Source: Acidobacteriaceae bacterium
Lineage (GTDB): Bacteria; Acidobacteriota; Terriglobia; Terriglobales; Acidobacteriaceae
NCBI GenBank assembly: GCA_030040175.1
Contig: JASHUF010000402.1
Location: 1 to 5,450, forward strand
DNA: 5,450 nt
Direction: 5' to 3'
The number at the start of each line of letters is the position of its first letter. Positions within the stretch are counted from its first letter, which is position 1. The translations under genes and the position numbers were made by a program. A model generated the notes under the pieces. That model was given only the letters and a program-made list of their open reading frames with translations. It searched no databases and was not told the DNA's origin. Of the stretch, positions 1 through 5,450 are shown one piece after another.

Positions 1-2213
1 CTGGCTACCACGCGGATCAACTTATAGCCCAGCGCGGGCACGCTGCTGACGTGAAAGGTGAGATGGGCCACGCCGGTCTTCGGGTCGATCGAGGCGTCTT
101 CAGGCTCGGTGACGCCGCCGGCAGAATCGACGATGTCCACGGCGCCCGCCGGCTCAGGCAACTGCAGGGTCACGCTCACATCGCCCGAGCGCTCCCACCC
201 GAGCGGATTCATCACCAGCACGGGAACGCCCTCGCCCCTGGTGTTCACCTGCTCCGCGATGGTCTTGAGCGCGTCGCCGCTGATCTCATTGGTCGACCAG
301 CGGACCACGTCGTAGTCCTTCTGTGCGTCCTTGTAGATGACGCCGATTCCGGAGCCCGCGGCCAGGTCGTGGAACTGGTTGAAGAGCACTTTCTTCCAAT
401 CTTCAGTCAATTCAGTACCGGGGTACGTGAACGGTTCCTGCGCGGGCAGGGCCCACGCGATCGAGGACCACTTCTCCGCGTCGAGCACCTCTTCTTCCGC
501 AGTGCGCATGTTGTGCTTGTGGTTGGCCTGCGTGGTAAAGACGCCGCGGTGGTACTCGAAGTAAAGCTCTGAGTCCCAGGTGGGGATGGAGATTTTTCCG
601 GCGACCGCATCGGGCGGCTTGTAGCCTTTGGCGATCGACTGGTAATTCCACGTGGGGCTGTCGGGCGCTACCTGCGTTTCGACAGTGGAGAACCAGGACT
701 GCGCGGTGCCGAACTCGTAGCGCGGATTCACATGGTTGAGCTCGACGCGGCGGAAGCCTTCGTCGAGCATGGCGCGCGTGGGCCCGCCGCCGTGATCGCC
801 GACGCCGTAAAGGTCCATCAGATCGAGCAGGCCGGGCGAGCGCTCCCGGGCCACGGCCAGATCGTCAGCGAGGCGCACCGGGTTGAGCGTGGTGTTCCCG
901 TAATCGTGAGGAAAATAGGTAAGCACCTTGGAGCCATCCGGCGACTCCCACCAGAAGAGCTTGAAGGGCAGCTTGTTGGTGTCGTTCCACGACATCTTCT
1001 GCGTCACGAAGTAGTCCACGCCGCTCTTCTTGTAGATCTGGGGAAGCTGCCAGTTGTAGCCGAAGGAATCGGGATTCCAGCCGATGCGGACATCGACGCC
1101 GTAGTTCTGGAGATACCAGCGCTTGCCCACCAGCAACTGCCGCACCAGCGATTCGCCGTCGGGCATGTTCAGATCGGGCTCGACCCACATGCCCCCCACC
1201 ACCTCCCAGCGGCCCTCCTTGATGCGCTGCTTGATCTGGGCGTTCATCTCCGGATACTTCTGCTTGAGCCAGTCGTTGTAGGCCGCGGCCGATTGCGTAT
1301 AGGTATAACCCGGGTACTCGTTCATCAGTTGCAGAGCCGTGCCGAAGGTGCGCTTCACCACATCCACGGTTTCGGTCCATGGCCAAAGCCACGCCGCATC
1401 GATGTGCGAATTGCCCACCTCGTGAAAGGTGGCCTGCGAGATGAGCGGCTTGAGCGCCTCGAGCTGCGCCTCGGCGGCAATCAGGCTGGAATCGAACCTT
1501 CCCTGGTCGCGCGCATCGAGAGCGCTTACGTCCACATCGTGGATGGCCGTCTCCAGCGTGTCCTCCTTTGATGTGTCGCCCGGCGCAAGCGAGGGCAGCA
1601 GCAGCGCGGCTGAGAGCAGCTCTTCGCGCAGGTCCTCGGGATTGGGCCGGTTCTCAGGAAAATCGATCCTCAGCGTGGCCCCGCCGAAAATCTTCTGATC
1701 CACGGTCTCGAGCAGCTTTACGGCCACGACTGCCTTGTCGCCCGGCCGGGCATTGTCGAAGAGCACGATCGGCTCCAGGTCGTCGCCCATGGCCACGCGG
1801 CGGCCGTTGAAGTAAAGAATTTCAGGCAGCGGGCCGTTGGCCGCGGCGTGAAACTGGAACCAGATGCGCGCGCCGGTGAGGTCGTAACCGTTCAGTGAGT
1901 CCGGCACCTGATACGTCTGGCGAAACCACACCGCGCCGGTCGCGGCCTTGGTGTTCACCGGAATCGCATCCCAGCTGCTGTCATCCAGGTTGGGGTCTTC
2001 GCCGTGGGCCAGATCGCCGCTGTGCATCTTCCACGCGCCGTCGGGCAGCTGGTGCAGACTGCCCAGCCGGTTGACGATGGTCTGCGCATCGGCCGGCAAA
2101 AGCGCTGCGGCTTTGTCAAAGGGGTCGCCTTGCTGCGCTTTCGCGATAGCCGGCGCGGCCAGCACGAAAAAGAGAAATGCGGGGAAAACAGAAGACATTT
2201 TCAAAGCAGGCAT
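1..2213 (-). CDS. Secreted alpha-mannosidase, glycoside hydrolase family 38 (C-terminus cut by window edge)
   Basis: The minus strand reads openly from the start to the window edge, giving about 737 residues of a protein usually near 1000 or more. It should hydrolyse terminal alpha-mannose residues with retention of configuration, outside the cytoplasm. Seen: a signal peptide (hydrophobic stretch VFPAFLFFVLAAPAIA, likely cleaved near AKA-QQ at residue 26); a beta-sandwich-like N-terminal region (about 50-200); then the GH38 catalytic core. The core has GNSHIDAAWLWPWTE with His270 and Asp272, WNPDSFGY with Asp382 as the expected nucleophile, GVGDHGGGPT at 471-480, and NQFHD at 612-616. The long N-terminal region and HIDxAWLW motif resemble the MAN2C1/Ams1 type (known family pattern). 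The missing part is the C-terminal beta-sandwich. I chose ATG at 2213. A GTG at 2219, with a run of six G seven bases upstream, is an equally good start and adds two residues. The protein family is certain; the exact linkage specificity is unknown. Confidence 0.95.
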   Translation of the reverse strand, partial: MPALKMSSVFPAFLFFVLAAPAIAKAQQGDPFDKAAALLPADAQTIVNRLGSLHQLPDGAWKMHSGDLAHGEDPNLDDSSWDAIPVNTKAATGAVWFRQTYQVPDSLNGYDLTGARIWFQFHAAANGPLPEILYFNGRRVAMGDDLEPIVLFDNARPGDKAVVAVKLLETVDQKIFGGATLRIDFPENRPNPEDLREELLSAALLLPSLAPGDTSKEDTLETAIHDVDVSALDARDQGRFDSSLIAAEAQLEALKPLISQATFHEVGNSHIDAAWLWPWTETVDVVKRTFGTALQLMNEYPGYTYTQSAAAYNDWLKQKYPEMNAQIKQRIKEGRWEVVGGMWVEPDLNMPDGESLVRQLLVGKRWYLQNYGVDVRIGWNPDSFGYNWQLPQIYKKSGVDYFVTQKMSWNDTNKLPFKLFWWESPDGSKVLTYFPHDYGNTTLNPVRLADDLAVARERSPGLLDLMDLYGVGDHGGGPTRAMLDEGFRRVELNHVNPRYEFGTAQSWFSTVETQVAPDSPTWNYQSIAKGYKPPDAVAGKISIPTWDSELYFEYHRGVFTTQANHKHNMRTAEEEVLDAEKWSSIAWALPAQEPFTYPGTELTEDWKKVLFNQFHDLAAGSGIGVIYKDAQKDYDVVRWSTNEISGDALKTIAEQVNTRGEGVPVLVMNPLGWERSGDVSVTLQLPEPAGAVDIVDSAGGVTEPEDASIDPKTGVAHLTFHVSSVPALGYKLIRVVA

Positions 2214-2270
2214 CTTCACGGAGAAACCCCCCGCAGCATTCTAGGGCATCGGACCGCGGTGCCAGGGAAC

Positions 2271-2385
2271 GCATCCCGTAGGGATGCCGGAGAATAGCCC
2301 GGGACAACCCTGACCCCGAGCGAAGTCGAGGGGGAAGGGGCAGTCCTGGGAGCAGAGCAAGAAGAATCACAAGCCCCGGAGGGGC
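2271..2385. repeat. Multi-hairpin, REP-like intergenic element
   Basis: Four inverted repeats are packed into about 115 bases. They are a perfect 7-bp stem with a 3-base loop (GCATCCC/GGGATGC, 2271-2287); an 8-bp stem with one G-T mismatch (CCCGGGAC at 2298-2305 with GTCCTGGG at 2343-2350); nested inside it a stem of CCCCGA with TCGAGGGG (2314-2333, one bulge); and a perfect 5-bp stem GCCCC/GGGGC with loop GGA (2373-2385). No convincing protein is encoded here. The composition and the nesting look like intergenic palindromic repeats that recur in acidobacterial genomes, which is recollection and inference, since only one copy is visible. It lies between the esterase remnant and the mannosidase, so it may also affect transcript ends or the mannosidase leader. 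The rest of the 2214-2498 gap shows no gene or clear promoter. Confidence 0.55.
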
Positions 2386-2498
2386 GACGGAATCGAGCCC
2401 CGATCCGCCCTTCAGGTTTTCACACAGCCACTTCAGTCCCGCAAACATCGTTGCGTTCACCTGAGGGCCCACCGAAAACCCGGCGCATCTCCGCGCAG

Positions 2499-2767
2499 TC
2501 AATTTCCAACCGCGGTGAACGGCGAGGCGGGCAGGCCGGCGCTGTTGAAAAGGTTGCAGCCGGGACTGTTGGCCCAGCCGTAGCGCACGAAGCGGGGCTC
2601 GGCGGCATCGGGACTCGAAGCCACCACGGTCGCGCCCTCGATCTTCGCCGTGGCGGGAGCGAATTTTCCGTCCGCGCCCGCGACCCAGCGGGGGGAATCT
2701 GGGCAGCCGGAACCGGCGCCGCCGGAACCAAGATAAGCAACGGCGATAGTGCTGCGCGCAGACGCAT
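2499..2767 (-). pseudogene. Remnant of a sialate O-acetylesterase-family gene (signal peptide plus C-terminal tail only)
   Basis: Read on the minus strand, residues encoded by 2687 down to 2502 give a tail that starts WVAGADGKF, continues with KIEGATVVASSPDAAEP and VRYGWANSPGCNLFN, and ends GLPASPFTAVGN before TGA (2501-2499). This closely matches the conserved C-terminal end of the sialate/acetylxylan esterase (SASA, SGNH-type) family, where versions of VRYAWANNP..NLYN.EGLPASPF are typical. Directly upstream, in a different frame, an ATG at 2767 preceded by GAGG (6-base spacing) opens a signal-peptide-like stretch (MRLRAALSPLLILVPAAPVPAA). The frames switch near a run of six C/G (2690-2695). 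Family members are usually 450-700 residues, so the catalytic SGNH domain with its Ser and Asp/His is absent. I infer an internal deletion that left both ends. The tail assignment is firm; the link to the signal peptide is less so. A second possible start lies at 2779. Confidence 0.72.
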
Positions 2768-2839
2768 CGCAAACCTCATTGAAAACTGCAACAATGGAAG
2801 CGTATCTTCGCCAAGAATAACCTGATAACGCTAGCAGAA

Positions 2840-2869
2840 CCGGCGTGCCGGCGTCTTTTGCCGGCCCGG
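2840..2869. repeat. GC-rich inverted repeat (GCCGGC arms)
   Basis: GCCGGC at 2847-2852 and again at 2860-2865 flank the loop GTCTTTT, forming a perfect 6-bp stem. CCGG at 2840-2843 and 2866-2869 extends it, with a three-base bulge on the left. There is no T run after the stem on either strand, so a standard intrinsic terminator is unlikely. It lies about 70 bases upstream of the esterase-remnant start and may be a regulatory or REP-like hairpin. Confidence 0.45.
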
Positions 2870-2880
2870 AGTTCCGTCGC

Positions 2881-2901
2881 GCCGCCTCGAATTCGAGCGG
2901 C
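2881..2901. promoter_or_regulatory. Perfect 12-bp palindrome with complementary flanks, possible operator
   Basis: CTCGAATTCGAG at 2886-2897 is a perfect palindrome. Its flanks GCCG (2881-2884) and CGGC (2898-2901) are complementary, with one unpaired C at 2885. Sites of this shape often bind dimeric regulators. It sits in the gap between divergent genes, 114-134 bases upstream of the esterase-remnant start and about 220 bases upstream of the 3119 gene. The operator reading is inference; no regulator gene is in the window. Confidence 0.3.
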
Positions 2902-3118
2902 TTATGCACACGGCAAATCGAGCCGCAAAGGCGGAGGAACGCGACAATTCCGCGCGAATCGGGTTCAAACCGAGGGAAATCTTCGCCCCGGGCAGTCGAA
3001 CGTCTTGCATTTTCCGGCATTTTCCATAGAGCACCTCTTCATTTATCGCTCGTTTACCTCGTCTGGGGCATACTGAAGGAGAGGGGGAGCATCTGATTCC
3101 GGGGGAAAGGTGCCTGCC

Positions 3119-4180
3119 ATGCGCATTGTACGCAGAACAGCATTTGCTCTCGTGATCTTGGCTGCGGTCGGCGGCGCTCGCGCGCGCGCCCAGGCGGCCC
3201 TCCTGATGGAAGAGCCCTACGGCTTTTTCGGAGCCCTCAATCCCACCGGCCACAACGCAATTTATTTCAACCGCATCTGCGCGGAGACGCCGGTGAAGCT
3301 GCGCCGCTGCGCGCCGGGCGAGATGGGCGTAGTCATCGCCCGCTATCAGGGCATCGAAGGCTACGACTGGGTGGCGATTCCCCTGGTGCCTTATCTCTAC
3401 GCCGTCGACCATCCCGCCGATGTTCCCGCGCACGTGAACCGGCAGATGGTCGACCAGTTGCGCAGCCTTTACCACGAGAAGCATCTGATGAACCTGCCGG
3501 GGCCGGAGGTTCCCCCCGGCAACCTGGTCCGCGGCGGATGGACGCAGCTCGTGGGCGCGGCTTATGAACGGCGCATCTTCGCCTTCCGCTTCAACACCAC
3601 GCCCGAGCAAGACGACGCGCTGATTGCGCGGCTCAATGACAGCAAGAATCGCACCCAGTTCGATCTGCTGTTTTCCAACTGCGCCGACTTTGCGCGCGTG
3701 ATTCTCAACTCTTACTTTCCGCATGCGTTTCGCCGCAGCATTTTTCCCGATGCCGGCATGACCACGCCCAAGCAGATCACGTACAAGCTGGTGCGCTATG
3801 GGCGCAAGCATCCTGACCTCGGCCTCCAGGTCTTTGAGATCCCCCAGGTGCCCGGCTACCGGCGGCTGAGCCACGCCAACAAGAGCATCGACGAGTCGTT
3901 TGTGACCACCATTTATGCGATCCCGATTACAATTCTGAATCCCTACGTGACCGGCGCCCTGCTGGTGGACTACGTGGTGCGCGGTGAATACCATCTGATC
4001 CCCAAGCATCCCGATGTCCTGGGGCCGGAGTCGCTGTCGGCCTTGACGCTGACGGGTGTGACCGTGCAAAATTCCGGAGTTGCGGGCGTGCGGGTTCCCG
4101 GTGCCGTTTCCGGCACCGGGGCCACGCAGGTGGCGGCGGAAACCCTCTGCGGCCCGACCCAGGCCAAGACGATGCAATGA
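3119..4180 (+). CDS. Secreted protein with a His...Asn-Cys signature, possible permuted papain-like (LRAT/NlpC-type) fold
   Basis: The product has 353 residues and I cannot name its family with certainty. The ATG at 3119 is preceded by GGGGGAAAGG with about 8 bases spacing; a GTG at 3110 is possible but less well placed. The N-terminus (MRIVRRTAFALVILAAVGGARARAQA) is a classic Sec signal peptide with likely cleavage after ARA or AQA near residue 24-26, so the protein acts in the periplasm or outside. Mature features: GHNAIYF with His45, and LLFSNCADFARVIL with Asn187-Cys188. A catalytic-type His ahead of an Asn-Cys is the order seen in permuted papain-like proteins (LRAT, DUF4105-like), so a thiol hydrolase or acyltransferase is a reasonable inference, not a proof. 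A hydrophobic stretch follows around residues 265-290, and the last 40 residues are small-residue-rich and probably unstructured. It overlaps the next gene by 4 bases (ATGA). Confidence 0.88.
   Translation: MRIVRRTAFALVILAAVGGARARAQAALLMEEPYGFFGALNPTGHNAIYFNRICAETPVKLRRCAPGEMGVVIARYQGIEGYDWVAIPLVPYLYAVDHPADVPAHVNRQMVDQLRSLYHEKHLMNLPGPEVPPGNLVRGGWTQLVGAAYERRIFAFRFNTTPEQDDALIARLNDSKNRTQFDLLFSNCADFARVILNSYFPHAFRRSIFPDAGMTTPKQITYKLVRYGRKHPDLGLQVFEIPQVPGYRRLSHANKSIDESFVTTIYAIPITILNPYVTGALLVDYVVRGEYHLIPKHPDVLGPESLSALTLTGVTVQNSGVAGVRVPGAVSGTGATQVAAETLCGPTQAKTMQ
4097..4120 (+). other. Perfect 10-bp hairpin inside the 3' end of the secreted-protein gene
   Basis: CCCGGTGCCG at 4097-4106 pairs fully with CGGCACCGGG at 4111-4120 across a 4-base loop (TTTC). 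It lies in coding sequence for a loose Gly/Ala/Val tail and ends about 57 bases before the overlapping start of the next gene. No T run follows, so it is not a standard terminator. It could slow ribosomes or protect the transcript end, or be a by-product of GC-rich sequence under weak protein constraint. Confidence 0.5.
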
Positions 4181-4614
4181 GCAAAAAAGAACCGCAAAGC
4201 CTCAGGAATCACGCGCGTTTCGACCCGCTCTTCCACTTCTTCCTCGCTCCGGTTGTTTTGGCGAACTTGATTTGCGCCGTCGTCGCCCTGATTCGCCATC
4301 CGCACTGGCACTCGGCGTGGTGGGTGGTGCTTTCTGTGGCAGCCATCGTGGCCACGTTCAAGCTGCGTCTCTACTCGTTAAAGGTGCAGGATCGCGTGAT
4401 CCGCCTCGAGGAACGGCTCCGCCTGCAGGCGCTCGCGCCTGCGGAGTGGCGCGCGCAGATTTACCGGCTCACCGAGGACCAGCTGATCGGCTTGCGCTTT
4501 GCCGCAGACGACGAAGCGGTGGAACTCGCGAAGCAGGCGCTCGAACACAACCTGAACCGCAAGCAGATCAAGCAGCGCATCAAGAGCTGGCGGGCGGACG
4601 AGTGGCGGGTGTAG
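4177..4614 (+). CDS. Small two-helix membrane protein, DUF6526-like
   Basis: The product has 145 residues and starts at the ATG inside the ATGA overlap with the preceding stop, which implies translational coupling. Seen: a short polar N-terminus with NHARFDPLFHFF; two predicted membrane helices (about 19-39 and 47-63, the latter with WWVVLSVAAIVATF); then a charged cytoplasmic tail with KVQDRVIRLEERLRLQ (69-84), TEDQLIGLRFA, and a C-terminal RKQIKQRIKSWRADEWRV. This pattern (NHxRFDPxFHFF, two helices, KVQDRVIRLEERLRL, IALRFA-type segment, Lys/Arg-rich C-terminus) is what I know as the DUF6526 family, common in Acidobacteriota and without an established function. The tail may form a coiled coil or contact a partner. 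Its coupling to a secreted protein suggests a shared envelope role, but that is inference. Confidence 0.9.
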   Translation: MSKKEPQSLRNHARFDPLFHFFLAPVVLANLICAVVALIRHPHWHSAWWVVLSVAAIVATFKLRLYSLKVQDRVIRLEERLRLQALAPAEWRAQIYRLTEDQLIGLRFAADDEAVELAKQALEHNLNRKQIKQRIKSWRADEWRV

Positions 4615-4989
4615 ACAAGCGGCGCGTGTCACCGGACTCAGCGGGCAAATCCAGCATGAGAGGCAAACTGCCGGTCGCCGGCCTGATCCCCATCGCGCAG
4701 ATGACTGGGTAGGACAACGAAGAAACCGCGCGGCTGCGCGCAATGGAAATCCACTTCCTCCAGGCGTCTATCGCAACAGCGGGACCTATAACAATCTGCG
4801 CGTCACCGCCGGCACCACCTTTCGCCTTTGAGCGCTTCGCTTCACGAAACCTCTCCGCCCGAACGCAGCCAACGGGAATCTCTTCCGGCGGCTTCGCTGC
4901 ATTGGCGCGCTTTTCGCCGCGCTTCTCGCTTCACGCGCCTGCATGCATCTGTGTGCTAGCTTAGAAATTGGAGTTTTCTGCAAGCCATC
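4615..4989. other. Intergenic stretch with hairpins, a barrel-protein remnant and the upstream region of the next gene
   Basis: No intact gene is seen in these 375 bases. They contain a perfect 5-bp hairpin GCCGG-TCG-CCGGC at 4670-4682 and another, GCGCG-GCTG-CGCGC, at 4728-4741. Neither is followed by T residues, so they are weak candidates for transcript ends of the 3119-4614 pair. A probable gene remnant lies at 4742-4831 (listed separately). An imperfect direct repeat (GCGCTTC followed by CGCTTCACG-like bases) occurs at 4832-4846 and 4919-4935. The promoter of the 4990 gene should lie in the last 100 bases, but I see no good -35/-10 pair. Confidence 0.55.
4742..4831 (+). pseudogene. Probable C-terminal remnant of an outer-membrane beta-barrel protein
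   Basis: In one plus frame the 29 codons before the TGA at 4829-4831 read NGNPLPPGVYRNSGTYNN and then LRVTAGTTFRL. The last eleven residues alternate hydrophobic (L, V, A, T, F, L) and polar or small (R, T, G, T, R) and end in a hydrophobic residue right at the stop, which is the known C-terminal strand signature of outer-membrane barrels. There is no start codon with a ribosome site in front. The sequence upstream in this frame (before about 4742) is Arg-rich and unlike a barrel, so the rest of the gene would be lost. This is short, so chance is not excluded; the Tyr-Asn-Asn turn plus the terminal strand makes me favour a real fossil. Confidence 0.42.
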
Positions 4990-5450
4990 ATGTCTTCCAT
5001 TTCTTCTTTCATCAAGCATCACTACCGTCATTTCAACGCCGCCGCGCTGGTGGATGCGGCCGAGGGCTACAAGAAGCTGCTCGCCGCAGGCGGCAGGATG
5101 TTCGTGACCATCGCCGGCGCCATGAGCACCGCGGAGCTGGGGCTCTCGCTCGCCGAAATGATCCGCCAGGACAAGATTCACGGCATTTGCTGCACGGGCG
5201 CTAATCTTGAAGAAGACGTCTTCAACCTGGTCGCCCACAATTTTTATGAGCGCGTCCCGCACTACCGCGACCTGACGCCCGCCGACGAGGCCGCACTGCT
5301 CGCGCGCCACATGAACCGCGTCACCGACACCTGCATCCCCGAGATGGAGGCCATGCGGCGCATTGAGAACGAGGTACTGGCGGAGTGGGTGAAGGCCGAC
5401 AAGGCCGGCGAGCGCTTCTTCCCCCACCAGTTCATGTACAAGATTCTGCT
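4990..5450 (+). CDS. Deoxyhypusine-synthase-like protein, probable homospermidine-type polyamine enzyme (3' end cut by window edge)
   Basis: The first 153 residues are present of a family that is usually about 320-380 long. The family binds NAD and transfers an aminobutyl group from spermidine, to an eIF5A lysine in eukaryotes and archaea. Bacteria lack eIF5A, and characterised bacterial homologues can make homospermidine (known); which reaction applies here is inference. Seen: HFNAAALVDAAEGYKKLL (14-31), MFVTIAGAMSTAELGLSLAEMI (37-58) and CCTGANLEEDVFNLVAHN (67-84), which are the N-terminal NAD-binding segments of the family, then RVPHYRDLTPADE and NRVTDTCIPE. The lysine that forms the enzyme intermediate lies in the missing C-terminal part. 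The ATG at 4990 is the only usable start, since a TAG stop stands in frame at 4957. The nearest GGAG (4970-4973) is 16 bases away, farther than usual. The cytoplasmic gene appears to be a separate unit from 3119-4614. Confidence 0.92.
   Translation, partial: MSSISSFIKHHYRHFNAAALVDAAEGYKKLLAAGGRMFVTIAGAMSTAELGLSLAEMIRQDKIHGICCTGANLEEDVFNLVAHNFYERVPHYRDLTPADEAALLARHMNRVTDTCIPEMEAMRRIENEVLAEWVKADKAGERFFPHQFMYKIL

Larger units (their letters stand above)
2768..3118. other. Intergenic gap between divergent genes; no gene found
   Basis: The interval separates the minus-strand esterase remnant from the plus-strand secreted-protein gene. Long open frames pass through it on both strands, but their products are rich in Arg, Ser and Pro and show no family motif, so I read them as GC-rich chance frames. 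It must hold the promoter of the 3119 gene; I cannot name a convincing -35/-10 pair. It carries two inverted repeats, listed separately. An SD-like AGGAGAGGGGGAG at 3077-3089 has no in-range start codon in the gene's frame, while GGGGGAAAGG at 3101-3110 is well placed for the ATG at 3119. Confidence 0.6.

Noticed and set aside
732..1571. 279-residue plus-strand open frame
   Set aside because: It is antisense to the GH38 catalytic core, which carries all family motifs on the minus strand. GC-rich codon use opens the opposite frame.
2116..2772. Minus-strand frame containing VGPQVNATMFAGLKWLCENLKG-like text between the esterase remnant and the repeat
   Set aside because: Part of it (about 2400-2480) looks protein-like, but I cannot match it to a family, and the frame runs through the hairpin repeat and into the mannosidase start in a wrong frame.
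2499..3020. A full 173-residue gene ending in the esterase tail
   Set aside because: Only the last ~60 residues resemble the family. The preceding residues have no signal peptide or domain and appear to be read-through of the intergenic gap.
3005..3074. Sigma-70-type promoter for the 3119 gene (TTGCAT and CATACT elements)
   Set aside because: The possible -35 and -10 elements do not occur with a 16-18 base spacing.
2831..4177. Long 448-residue open frame on the minus strand
   Set aside because: It lies opposite the secreted-protein gene, is rich in His, Arg and Gly, and has no signal, domain or ribosome site. The plus strand has a clear signal peptide, SD and a coupled neighbour.
4670..4741. 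Intrinsic terminator for the 3119-4614 pair
   Set aside because: Two short perfect hairpins exist, but neither is followed by a T run, so I list them only as hairpins within the gap.
4786..5427. 213-residue minus-strand open frame
   Set aside because: It is antisense to the DHS-like gene, which shows strong family motifs on the plus strand. No independent support.

Overview
The window is a high-GC bacterial chromosome segment with short gaps. It holds three complete or partial genes of ordinary appearance, one very small overlapping partner gene, and two stretches of broken genes. The gene set suggests an acidobacterium of the Terriglobia type: a secreted GH38 alpha-mannosidase, a DUF6526-like small membrane protein, a bacterial deoxyhypusine-synthase-like protein, and a multi-hairpin intergenic repeat. 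This placement is an inference from gene content and style. No rRNA or other marker is present to prove it.

Left part (1-2213, minus strand): a secreted alpha-mannosidase of glycoside hydrolase family 38, cut by the left edge so that its C-terminal beta-sandwich region is missing. Upstream of it, on the same strand, is a repeat-like block of nested hairpins (2271-2385). Beyond that (2499-2767, minus) is what I read as a collapsed sialate O-acetylesterase gene: a start codon with signal peptide, then, in another frame, only the last ~60 residues of the family. The two minus-strand genes probably once formed a glycan-degradation pair, with esterase first and mannosidase second.

Middle (2768-3118): a gap between divergently oriented genes with no gene I can support, but with two strong inverted repeats.

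Right of the middle (3119-4614, plus strand): a secreted protein of 353 residues with a His...Asn-Cys arrangement resembling permuted papain-like (LRAT/NlpC-type) proteins, overlapping by 4 bases a 145-residue two-helix membrane protein (DUF6526-like). The pair is very likely co-transcribed and translationally coupled. A perfect 10-bp hairpin lies in the last part of the first gene.

Right end (4615-5450, plus strand): a 375-base gap that contains hairpins and a probable leftover C-terminal beta-strand of an outer-membrane barrel protein (4742-4831). It is followed by the 5' part of a deoxyhypusine-synthase-like gene, probably a polyamine (homospermidine-type) enzyme in a bacterium, which runs off the right edge.

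There is no CRISPR array, tRNA, rRNA, integrase or transposase in the window. The most noteworthy items are the two gene fossils and the unassigned secreted-protein/membrane-protein couplet. I see no strong evidence for an unknown defence or mobile system.
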